Assembly: GCA_964644845.1 (NCBI GenBank)
Contig: CAZXXS010000007.1
Span: forward strand, 1 to 33,710
Length of the DNA stretch: 33,710 nt
Direction: 5' to 3'
DNA from: Geothermovivens sp964644845
GTDB lineage: Bacteria > Zhuqueibacterota > Zhuqueibacteria > Oleimicrobiales > Geothermoviventaceae
Below, piece by piece: positions 24,922-31,540 of this stretch. The notes beneath the pieces were generated by a model. That model did no database searches. It worked only from the letters and a program-made list of their open reading frames with translations, and was not told where the DNA came from. The stretch's first letter is position 1, and each line of letters starts with the position of its first letter. Both the position numbers and the translations under genes were made by a program.

Positions 24922-25347
24922 ATGACGCGGATTCTGGCTGTAGACTACGGGCGACGACGGATCGGACTCGCCGTGAGCGATCCGATGGGCTTGCTTGCTC
25001 ATCCGGTGAGGACCGTGGTCGTGAAATCGCGCAAGCGAGCCCTCCGCGAGATTGTGGAGACGGCCGAAAGACTGCAGGTGGAAGAAATCGTGGTTGGGAT
25101 GCCGGTTTCCCTGAATGGTTCACACGGTCCGCAGTGGCAGGAAACGCGGCAGTTTGTGGCGGAGCTCGCCAGGGAACTGGCCATCCCCATTCGGGGGTGG
25201 GATGAACGGCTCACCACAGAGGCAGCGCATCGACAGCTGCGGGAACTGGGCAAGAAGCCCAGCCGCGAGAAGGGCATTGTCGATCAGCTTGCCGCGGTTC
25301 ACATTTTGCAGTCTTACCTGGATTGGTTGAGGCGTGAGCAGAAGTAG
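24922..25347 (+). CDS. ruvX: Putative Holliday junction resolvase RuvX/YqgF
   Basis: A 141-residue RNase H-fold nuclease of the YqgF family. It starts with MTRILAVDYGRRRIGLAVSD, in which Asp8 is the first catalytic acidic residue, followed by VEEIVVGMPVSLNG and WDERLTT, and ends with GIVDQLAAVHILQSYL carrying the last acidic residue. Members have been linked to resolving recombination intermediates and to 16S rRNA maturation. ATG 24922 matches the normal N-terminus; GTG 24868 would add 18 unconserved residues. Two terminator-like structures follow, so this gene closes its transcription unit. Confidence 0.92.
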   Translation: MTRILAVDYGRRRIGLAVSDPMGLLAHPVRTVVVKSRKRALREIVETAERLQVEEIVVGMPVSLNGSHGPQWQETRQFVAELARELAIPIRGWDERLTTEAAHRQLRELGKKPSREKGIVDQLAAVHILQSYLDWLRREQK

Positions 25348-25370
25348 CTTTTTGAGCATGTGCACCACCT

Positions 25371-25395
25371 GGCCCCAGCCCTTGGGCCCTTTTTT
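25371..25395 (+). terminator. Rho-independent terminator after ruvX
   Basis: GGCCC (25371-25375) and GGGCC (25384-25388) form a GC-only 5-bp stem with an 8-nt loop, followed by C and TTTTTT. It begins 24 nt after the ruvX stop codon. Confidence 0.65.
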
Positions 25396-25548
25396 CTCGC
25401 AGGTAGCACTACGGTTTGCGCGGCACGAGTTGGGGCCACTGGAAAAGCGGAGCTAACGGTAACCCGCCGGTAGGTGCCCTTTCGAATGCGGTCCGGTTGG
25501 GGCACTTTGGGTGTGAAGAAGCGGCCTGCACCTGTAGGCCGCTTTTTT
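25396..25548 (+). ncRNA. Candidate small structured RNA between two terminators
   Basis: This stretch has no plausible CDS and lies between the ruvX terminator and a second, very strong terminator (25517-25548). Internal pairings visible by eye are GCGG/CCGC around 25455-25475 and AGGTGCCC/GGGCACTT enclosing about 20 nt that include TTTCGAAT. I could not match it to tRNA, 6S, SRP, tmRNA, RNase P or a riboswitch class I know. No convincing promoter was identified inside it, so expression as an independent RNA is inference. It could instead be a long attenuated 5' leader of lnt. Confidence 0.35.
25517..25548 (+). terminator. Strong Rho-independent terminator upstream of lnt
   Basis: GCGGCCT (25521-25527) and AGGCCGC (25536-25542) form a perfect 7-bp stem flanked by AAGAA on the left and TTTTTT on the right, so it could work in both directions. 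Its nearest upstream gene already has its own terminator at 25371-25395, which is why a separate transcript between the two is suspected. Confidence 0.88.
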
Positions 25549-25814
25549 CGGTAGACGCCCGCTGCAGAGGGCGTGGAGCTTTCGCCCGCGAGGGCTGACC
25601 CTTTGTCCAAGACGCACAGGCGAGGTGGCTGAGCGGGCGAACGCGCGTCAGACACCGAGTTTTGTCCGGGTGACACAGCCGGAGCAGACGCTGCCGTGTT
25701 TGTGCGTGTGGCCTGCGCGGCAGGGCAAGACGGCTTGAGTTTCCCTTCGGAGTGCAGAATGTTCCGGGACGTGTCGGTGAACTTCCGGACCCGCAGAGCG
25801 AGGTGGTAGGGATC
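25549..25814. other. Intergenic leader before lnt
   Basis: No CDS or convincing promoter is seen. The in-frame GTG at 25752 would extend lnt by 21 residues with no ribosome site. A tRNA-Ser-like beginning (GGTGGCTGAGCGGGCGAA near 25624) has no T-arm or acceptor partner. Confidence 0.4.
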
Positions 25815-27422
25815 TTGACAGACCTTCAGCAACAGGAAGTGAAAACACGCGCCTGGACTCGGGAGAACCTGGTCCTTGCGGGACTGACGGGGTTGGCCTT
25901 TGGGCTCGCGTTTCCGCCCTTCCGATTTGGCTTTTTGGCCTACTGGGCTCTGGTGCCCTTCTTTACCTTGCTGGAAGGCAAGAACACCAAGGAGACAATT
26001 CGCTGGTCCTACGTCACGGGACTTTTTGTACACCTTACGACTCTCTACTGGATTGGCTGGGTGACCCTGCCGGGAGCAATCGGGGCCATTCTGTTTCTTC
26101 CCCTTTTCTTCGTCCTTTACGGGCTGGGGCACAACCTGCTTGCTAACCGACTCGGGCCGCAATTCATTTACGTGATTCCTTTTTGGTGGACGGCCATCGA
26201 ATACCTGCGTTCTCTCGGGCAAGTAGGTTTTCCGTGGATTTCCCTCGGCTACACGCAGACCTACTACACAGCTCTGATCCAGTACGCCTCGGCCACAAGT
26301 GTGTTTGGCGTAAGTTTCTGGGTAGTCTGGATCAACGTACTCATTTACGATCTCCTGCACTCACTCGACAACGTGCGTAAGTGCGTTCGACTTCTGGTTG
26401 CCATCGTTGCGCTCTTTGCGTTGCCGCTTTTGCACGGCTGGATTGTGCTCCACCAACCCGGCCAGGTTCGCGAGAAGGTACGGTTGGCTTTAATCCAGGG
26501 CAACATTGATCCCTACGAGAAGTGGGACGAAGCGTTTCTGGACGAGAATTTCACGACCTACGAGCGACTCACCAACCTGGCGCTCCGGCAACGTCCGGAT
26601 CTGGTGGTGTGGCCGGAAACGGCGTTGCCCACCTACATCCGGTACGACGCCCACTACCTGCGCTGGATGCGCGAACATGTTCGTAACTGGGATGTGCCTG
26701 TGCTCACCGGCGTACCTGATTACGACGTTTACAGCGACGGCTCCACGCGCACTTACAACGCCGCCTTTTTGTTTGACCCCAACCAGAATGAAATCCAGCG
26801 CTACGACAAGATTCAGCTGGTTCCTTTCGGTGAAAGAGTGCCTTACCAGGGGATGCTCGGTTGGTTCAAGCGGTTGCTCGACCGGCTCGAGATGGGCGAA
26901 GGCGACTTTTCACCGGGCAAAGCGGTTCGCGTCTTCTCGTTCCGCAAGCGTTTTGAGGCCGATTCGCTGGTTCGGGATGTCCGTTTTGGAACGGTGATTT
27001 GCTTTGAAAGCGTGTTTCCGGATCTGGTGCGCAAATTCGTGGCCCGTGGCGCAGAGTTTCTGATTGTGATCACCAACGACGGCTGGTTTGGGCGCACTTC
27101 GGGACCTTACCAGCACGCGCAAGCAGCGGTTTTTCGGGCGATCGAAAACCGTTGTTGGCTGGCGCGGTGTGCTAACACCGGAATTTCGGCTTTCATCGAT
27201 CCCTACGGGCGTGTGGTGAAGCGGTCTGGCCTGGATGAAGAGGCCATTCTGGTCGGTGACGTGGAGCTTCGAAAAGGAGAGACTTTCTTCAGCAAACACG
27301 GCAATGTGTTCAGCTGGGCGGTTTCACTCGCAAATCTGCTGCCGTTCGGAATGGCATTTTCCGGGCGTGCCTTTCGCTCTGCAACGCAGAAACGTGAGGC
27401 GAGTGAGTGGGAGGCGGCTTGA
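25815..27422 (+). CDS. lnt: Apolipoprotein N-acyltransferase
   Basis: An integral inner-membrane enzyme of about 535 residues that adds the third acyl chain to bacterial lipoproteins before their export to the outer membrane. About six or seven N-terminal transmembrane helices (including LVLAGLTGLAFGLAFPPF) precede the periplasmic nitrilase-like domain. The catalytic triad is Glu268 (WPETALPT), Lys332 (YDKIQLVPFGE) and Cys396 (VICFESVFP); a final membrane helix lies at the C-terminus. TTG 25815 is my preferred start, with AGGTGG (25801-25806) upstream; GTG 25803 and GTG 25752 are alternatives. Its presence implies triacylated lipoproteins, fitting the lipoprotein BamD encoded downstream. Confidence 0.93.
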   Translation: MTDLQQQEVKTRAWTRENLVLAGLTGLAFGLAFPPFRFGFLAYWALVPFFTLLEGKNTKETIRWSYVTGLFVHLTTLYWIGWVTLPGAIGAILFLPLFFVLYGLGHNLLANRLGPQFIYVIPFWWTAIEYLRSLGQVGFPWISLGYTQTYYTALIQYASATSVFGVSFWVVWINVLIYDLLHSLDNVRKCVRLLVAIVALFALPLLHGWIVLHQPGQVREKVRLALIQGNIDPYEKWDEAFLDENFTTYERLTNLALRQRPDLVVWPETALPTYIRYDAHYLRWMREHVRNWDVPVLTGVPDYDVYSDGSTRTYNAAFLFDPNQNEIQRYDKIQLVPFGERVPYQGMLGWFKRLLDRLEMGEGDFSPGKAVRVFSFRKRFEADSLVRDVRFGTVICFESVFPDLVRKFVARGAEFLIVITNDGWFGRTSGPYQHAQAAVFRAIENRCWLARCANTGISAFIDPYGRVVKRSGLDEEAILVGDVELRKGETFFSKHGNVFSWAVSLANLLPFGMAFSGRAFRSATQKREASEWEAA

Positions 27423-28447
27423 AGCAGCAGACACGAATCCTGTGGTGTGGGCTGGTTGGTTTTCTCACCGGGGTGGCTCCCGCAGGCGCTCAAGCAGTGT
27501 GGACGCAAAGCGTGCTGGCGTTGTTGCCTCAAGAGGCCAAGGCCGTTGCTCTGGGTGGTGCGCTGACTTCCGTGCACGGCGATCTGGACGTGCTTCTTTA
27601 CAACCCGGCTGCGCTGGAGACGTACCGTTACCCACAAAGGTTCCGATTTTCGCCTGTCTTGAACCCCACCGTTCTTGCGGTTTACGGCGCGGACCGGGGA
27701 GGTCGACCCATCTGGCGGGAGACAGACCTTTCTGAGCGGGCGGCGCTGATTGGGACCGTGTTTCCTGGCCTCCTCTTGCGCTGGAAAGCCGTGGATTTCG
27801 CCGTAAATCTCGGGATTGATCTTGGCTCGTCGGAATTCGAAGAGAAACCAGCGCTTCGATTTGACGGTTTTCCCGTGTCTCACGGTCACCTGGCAGCGGC
27901 GCGAATTCGTCTGGCGAAAGAGGTTACGGTTGGCGCGAGTGTGTTCTACGCGCAACGACGGGATGGGCAAACGGTGCGGCGAGACGTTGGCGCCAGTTAC
28001 GGCGTGCTTCTGCAGTCGCGGGAAGGGCTTCGGTTCGGCGTGGCCTACGTGGCCTTACCTGCGCCAGCTCGAGAGACACTGCGCTACCGCGACCGCTTGG
28101 CCAGCGGCACAGTGAATCTCGGACTTTCCTACACGGCGTTCCGGCGGTGGCTGGTCTCTCTGGATGTCCGGAATCTCTCGGAAGAAACCAAGCATCCTGT
28201 ACGCGAATTCCACGTTGGCACACAGCTGGTGGTGTACAGGCATTTTGCCTTTCGGGGCGGCGCGTACCGGGACAACGATCGCAACGAGACCGTTTGGAGC
28301 GGCGGGTTGGCCCTGTTTGACCGTAACCGGTTTGTTTCGCCGGACCGTTTTCTGCGTCGGCGGTCCTTTGTGGTGGAGTACGGAGTACGCGTGTTTCCTA
28401 CCGAGCGACAGGCCGTACACGCGTTTTCGCTGCTTTTGCGGCTCTGA
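27419..28447 (+). CDS. Second PorV/UPF0164-like outer-membrane barrel
   Basis: A 342-residue predicted outer-membrane protein. A signal peptide (LKQQTRILWCGLVGFLTGVAPAGAQA) is followed by KAVALGGALTSVHGDLDVLLYNPAAL, the same signature as PorV/PorQ-type proteins (usually ALGGAYTA..D..A.YWNPAGL), and then by strands typical of a FadL-like barrel. Compared with the gene at 15106 it lacks the Trp of WNPAGL. TTG 27419 overlaps the lnt stop (TTGA) and has GGGAGG at a 5-nt spacing, so it is translationally coupled to lnt. A GTG at 27407 is the alternative. Function beyond a surface barrel is not known. Confidence 0.7.
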   Translation: MKQQTRILWCGLVGFLTGVAPAGAQAVWTQSVLALLPQEAKAVALGGALTSVHGDLDVLLYNPAALETYRYPQRFRFSPVLNPTVLAVYGADRGGRPIWRETDLSERAALIGTVFPGLLLRWKAVDFAVNLGIDLGSSEFEEKPALRFDGFPVSHGHLAAARIRLAKEVTVGASVFYAQRRDGQTVRRDVGASYGVLLQSREGLRFGVAYVALPAPARETLRYRDRLASGTVNLGLSYTAFRRWLVSLDVRNLSEETKHPVREFHVGTQLVVYRHFAFRGGAYRDNDRNETVWSGGLALFDRNRFVSPDRFLRRRSFVVEYGVRVFPTERQAVHAFSLLLRL

Positions 28448-28835
28448 GCGGGATCTGCCACCGTGCTGGAACGCAACCGGGCCTGTTGACCGATGTACGG
28501 CCCGTTGCGCAGGCTTGTTGAAGCAGAGACCTTCCTCGGGCGAGATTTGTATGCAGAAGTGTGTCGGTGTTCAGGATGGACGAGCCTGAGCTGGTCTCCC
28601 TGATCCTGCTGGTCGGGTAGGTGCGAAGCGAGTTGAGAATGTGTCGAACGCGGTTCCCGTCCGGGAATGTGGGCGACGGGAGGGACAAACAGCACACTGC
28701 GTTCAACCGAAAAAACAGAGTACGGTACGAGCACGGTTGGCGAGTGAACGGAGTACACGGTTGCACCTCAGACGAACACAGGATTACGTAGGCTTCGGAA
28801 CCCGGAGCGGGTTGCTACGTAAGAGTAGCGTGTGC
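28448..28835. other. Intergenic region with two hairpins
   Basis: No supported CDS. The stem CGCAA-c-CGGGCC/GGCCCG-TTGCG (28472-28509, one bulged C, 15-nt loop) follows the barrel gene but has no U-run. A second structure at 28784-28822 lies just before the next start codon: TTACGTAG/CTACGTAA enclosing AACCC/GGGTT. TTCCCG-TC-CGGGAA occurs near 28651. No good promoter pair was found. Confidence 0.45.
28784..28822 (+). promoter_or_regulatory. Nested hairpin in the leader of the gene at 28836
   Basis: TTACGTAG (28784-28791) pairs with CTACGTAA (28815-28822), and inside it AACCC (28799-28803) pairs with GGGTT (28809-28813). The structure ends 13 nt before ATG 28836 and leaves little room for a ribosome site, so it could affect translation. 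Such a role is inference. Confidence 0.4.
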
Positions 28836-29444
28836 ATGGTCACCTTGCTCTGGATTCTGGTTTCGGCAACCGTGTTGCGTAGTGGTACGAACGGAGCGGG
28901 TGAAAGCAGTTTGCGTGTGGCAGAGGATCTGTTGCGCGAAACTGTTTTGCCTCTGCTGGATTCGCTAAGCGTCCCGAAATCGGAGCAACTGGTTCTTCGT
29001 GTGCTGCCGGAGAATCGCGAGGAGAGTTGGTTTGTACAGACCCGTTTGCTTCGCGATTTGCAGAGTGCAGGCTACCAGAACGTGGCGGTTGGGGAGACCA
29101 GCTCGCGGGAGGGTACAAGACTCACCTTGCGTGTAGACCGATTGCGTGTCCGGCTGATGCCCGTCGACGAGCACGCGCGGCTCGCTCGCGCGGTGGAGTT
29201 GCAGCTCTCGGGCATGTTGACGTCTGCTGACGGACGAACGGTCTGGGCGGGAATTTTGCAAAGGGCCCGGGTCGACACCGTGGCGCGAGCCGAAGTGCCG
29301 CGGCTCAGCGAGAGTCCGTACGAGTTTACCTACGCTGCGGCGGGCGACAAACGCTCGGGACTGCGAGGCGTTCTGGAATCGGTAGCGCTGGCTGGGACGC
29401 TTGGGTTGATTACGTACCTCTTCTACTCGTACCGAACTCGCTGA
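28836..29444 (+). CDS. Membrane-anchored protein of unknown function
   Basis: A 202-residue protein I do not recognise. A short hydrophobic N-terminus (MVTLLWILVSATVL, probably a signal peptide) is followed by a soluble region of about 150 residues with mixed helices and strands (VAEDLLRETVLPLLDSL, QLVLRVLPEN, LTLRVDRLRVRL, RAVELQLSGMLTSADGRTVWAG). A C-terminal hydrophobic segment (about 177-198, ESVALAGTLGLITYLFYSYRTR) looks like a membrane anchor. The strand-rich middle, with outer-membrane-assembly neighbours (barrel gene and bamD), would suit an envelope role, but no homology is claimed. An upstream in-frame GTG at 28641 would add an implausible Arg-rich leader. ATG 28836 lacks a clear Shine-Dalgarno. 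Confidence 0.6.
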   Translation: MVTLLWILVSATVLRSGTNGAGESSLRVAEDLLRETVLPLLDSLSVPKSEQLVLRVLPENREESWFVQTRLLRDLQSAGYQNVAVGETSSREGTRLTLRVDRLRVRLMPVDEHARLARAVELQLSGMLTSADGRTVWAGILQRARVDTVARAEVPRLSESPYEFTYAAAGDKRSGLRGVLESVALAGTLGLITYLFYSYRTR

Positions 29445-29775
29445 GCGCCCGCCTTGAAGCGTAGGGTTCGCGGGCAAAGGGTTCAACGAAGGCGCGTGGG
29501 GAACCCCTGCGGACGGGGCGAATCGTGCTGTGTTGGGCTTCCTGTTTGCCTGCCGAAACTTGCGCCAGAAGGTGTCTCCTGACGGGGCTCTGCGATTTGG
29601 GACCCGCAGAGGGCCTTCGGCGTCTCGTTCGGAACGAGACGCGACACCGCACGGAACGTCGCTGGGCTGTTGCCCGCAGGCAAACGCTTCGGGTCCTGAG
29701 CGGAGTTGCGCCGTTTTCAGCTGCCAGGCGATGAATCTGCGACTTTCGAACGCAGTAACACACTTGAGGATGGTC
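29445..29775. other. Intergenic region dominated by a branched inverted-repeat structure
   Basis: No CDS is supported, although a frame stays open upstream of bamD from 29530 because the region lacks stops. The region is mostly occupied by the nested inverted repeats described at 29544-29685. I see no clear promoter. Confidence 0.5.
29544..29685. ncRNA. Candidate multi-branched structured element upstream of bamD
   Basis: An outer stem GTTTGCCTGC/GCAGGCAAAC (29544-29553/29676-29685, perfect 10 bp) encloses a possible GGTGTC/GACACC stem (29571-29576/29643-29648), which in turn encloses two perfect hairpins: CTCTGCG/CGCAGAG (29588-29594/29605-29611) and GCGTCTCGTT-CGG-AACGAGACGC (29620-29642). 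The nesting is consistent with one branched fold. There is no terminator U-run, and the element resembles no RNA class known to me. It could be an RNA leader or a mobile inverted-repeat element. The strand is not determined, although bamD lies downstream on +. Confidence 0.4.
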
Positions 29776-30579
29776 ATGGGTCGTCGTTCGCTGTGGATTT
29801 TGCTGCCGATTTTGGGTTTGCTTGCTTTCGCGTCCGTCCAGTGTAGTAACAACAAGCTGCGGGCTAAGATGACCGCGGAGGAGCGTCTGCGACACGCGAA
29901 AGAGCTTTACAACAAGCATCACTACCTGGACGCGAAGACGGAGTTTCAGGTACTGGTGGTGAGCGGCCAGGGGTCGGCTGTGGCCGATGAGGCGCAGTAC
30001 TACCTGGCGCAGTGCTACTTTCACCTCAAAGACTACGTGACTGCAGCCGCAGAATTTCAGCGCCTGGTGCGCATGTACCCCAGCAGTCAGTGGGTAGACG
30101 ACGCCCAGTACATGATTGGCATGTGCTACTACAAACTCTCGCCCCCACCGGCCCTCGATCAGGAATTCACTCTCAAAGCGATTGACGCCTTTCAGCGCTT
30201 TTTGGAAGACTACCCGACGAGTGATCTGCGGCCAGAGGCTGAGAAACGGATGCGAGAGTTGCGGAACAAACTGGCCGAGAAAGAATGGAAAAACGGCGAG
30301 CTTTACCGCAAGATGGGGTACTACGAATCGGCTCTGATCTACTACGAGTCAGTGCTGACGGACTACTACGACACTCCGTGGGCCGAACGGGCGCTTTTTC
30401 AGAAGGGTCGAGTGCTGGAAAAGCTCAAGCGCTACGCCGACGCCGTGGAGGTTTACCAGGAGTTCGTGCGTCGTTTCCCGAAGAGCAAGCTTTTGCAGAA
30501 AGTGCGCCAGCAGCTGGCTAAAGCGCGCGAAAAGCTGGACCAACAACAGGCTGCTGCACTTGGGGCCAAAGGCAGGTAA
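29776..30579 (+). CDS. bamD: Outer-membrane assembly lipoprotein BamD
   Basis: A 267-residue tetratricopeptide-repeat lipoprotein of the beta-barrel assembly machine. A signal sequence MGRRSLWILLPILGLLAFASVQ precedes Cys23, the probable lipidation site; Gln at -1 is atypical for a lipobox. About five TPR-like repeats follow (AKELYNKHHYLDAKTEFQVLV, DEAQYYLAQCYFHLKDYVTAAAEF, VDDAQYMIGMCYYKL, ALIYYESVLTDYYDTPWAERALF and KRYADAVEVYQEFVRRFP). BamD works with BamA to insert proteins such as the barrels encoded at 15106 and 27419. ATG 29776 is chosen because GAGG (29766-29769) is 6 nt upstream and the signal peptide then begins normally. nadD begins 10 bp downstream. Confidence 0.88.
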   Translation: MGRRSLWILLPILGLLAFASVQCSNNKLRAKMTAEERLRHAKELYNKHHYLDAKTEFQVLVVSGQGSAVADEAQYYLAQCYFHLKDYVTAAAEFQRLVRMYPSSQWVDDAQYMIGMCYYKLSPPPALDQEFTLKAIDAFQRFLEDYPTSDLRPEAEKRMRELRNKLAEKEWKNGELYRKMGYYESALIYYESVLTDYYDTPWAERALFQKGRVLEKLKRYADAVEVYQEFVRRFPKSKLLQKVRQQLAKAREKLDQQQAAALGAKGR

Positions 30580-30589
30580 GGGGGATCCA

Positions 30590-31219
30590 GTGCGCGTCGG
30601 CGTGTACGGTGGCACATTTGATCCCATTCATGTAGGCCATTTGATCATCGGCGAACTGGCCCGAGAAGCCTTAGAGCTGGATCGTCTTCTGTTTGTTGTG
30701 GCCAAACGCCCTCCTCACAAGGTCTCGGAAGTGATCACCCCGGCTAAGTTTCGGCTGGAAATGGTTCGGCTTGCTACCCTGGACAACCCTTTTTTTGAAC
30801 CTTCCGACATCGAAATTCGACGCGGTGGTGTCTCTTACACCGTAGACACCCTCCAGGCTCTGAGCGAGGAACTGGATCTTGCGCGTGAGCGCCTTTTTTT
30901 TCTGATGGGTGCGGACAGCCTGGTCGATTTCCCCAGCTGGCGACAGCCCGACCGAATCCTCGAACTGGCGACCGTAGTGGCGTTACGGCGTCCTGGAGTT
31001 GATCTTTCCGACGTTGATCCCGAGTACCTCAGGCGAGTGCGGCTTCTGCCGACGCCGTTGATCGAGATCTCGGCAACCAACATCCGGCAACGCGTGAGTC
31101 GGGGGTGCAGCATCCGGTACCTCGTGCCTGAGCCCGTGATCGACTACATCCGCGAACACAAGCTCTACCTCAGTGAAACCAGCTCAGGGGGCAAGAAACC
31201 GTGCCCGAGGGCGCGGTGA
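30590..31219 (+). CDS. nadD: Nicotinate-nucleotide adenylyltransferase
   Basis: A 209-residue enzyme that transfers AMP from ATP to nicotinate mononucleotide, giving deamido-NAD in NAD synthesis. The nucleotidyltransferase signature GGTFDPIHVGH is near the N-terminus, followed by KRPPHK, FFLMGADSLVDFPSWRQPDRIL and ISATNIRQRV in the C-terminal half. GTG 30590 is selected: AAGGGGG lies upstream and the protein then starts VRVGVYGGTFDPIH as in the family. It pairs functionally with nadK encoded at 10227. A short basic tail (SSGGKKPCPRAR) exceeds the normal end and is not conserved as far as I know. Confidence 0.94.
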   Translation: MRVGVYGGTFDPIHVGHLIIGELAREALELDRLLFVVAKRPPHKVSEVITPAKFRLEMVRLATLDNPFFEPSDIEIRRGGVSYTVDTLQALSEELDLARERLFFLMGADSLVDFPSWRQPDRILELATVVALRRPGVDLSDVDPEYLRRVRLLPTPLIEISATNIRQRVSRGCSIRYLVPEPVIDYIREHKLYLSETSSGGKKPCPRAR

Positions 31220-31540
31220 TCCTTTGAGTCTGGAAAGCGTGCGGTTGGCTGAAGGTGGTCACCGACTGGTGGCACGCAGCAAGGCGACGGGGAGACGTCG
31301 TCGGCGGTGTGACTCGTGACCTCCAGATTTTCAGTCCACTGCGGTTCAGGGCTCGTTTTTCTGGCTCGGGCGCATTTCCACGGGCGGCGATTCGGTGTTG
31401 GAACCGTACTGTGCTTTCAGTGCCGTCCAGGCAGCCGCCAGGTAACAGGCGCGGCCTGGCTCGCGGGTTCGCGCATCCCCCCATTTCCCACAGAGTGTTC
31501 ACTGCATCGCGGTTCAAAGGAGCTCGGTTGAGGTGACAAA
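31220..31540. other. Intergenic region before the secreted propeller gene
   Basis: No CDS, strong terminator or consensus promoter is evident. A minor CGACG-GGGAGA-CGTCG hairpin occurs near 31284. The Shine-Dalgarno GAGGTGA (about 31528-31534) belongs to the following gene. Confidence 0.5.

Noticed and set aside
25619..25700. tRNA-Ser-like sequence (GGTGGCTGAGCGGGCGAA)
   Set aside because: No T-arm, no matching acceptor stem and no plausible anticodon arm follow.
29530..29775. N-terminal extension of BamD by 82 residues
   Set aside because: It translates the inverted-repeat region and would bury the lipoprotein signal sequence.
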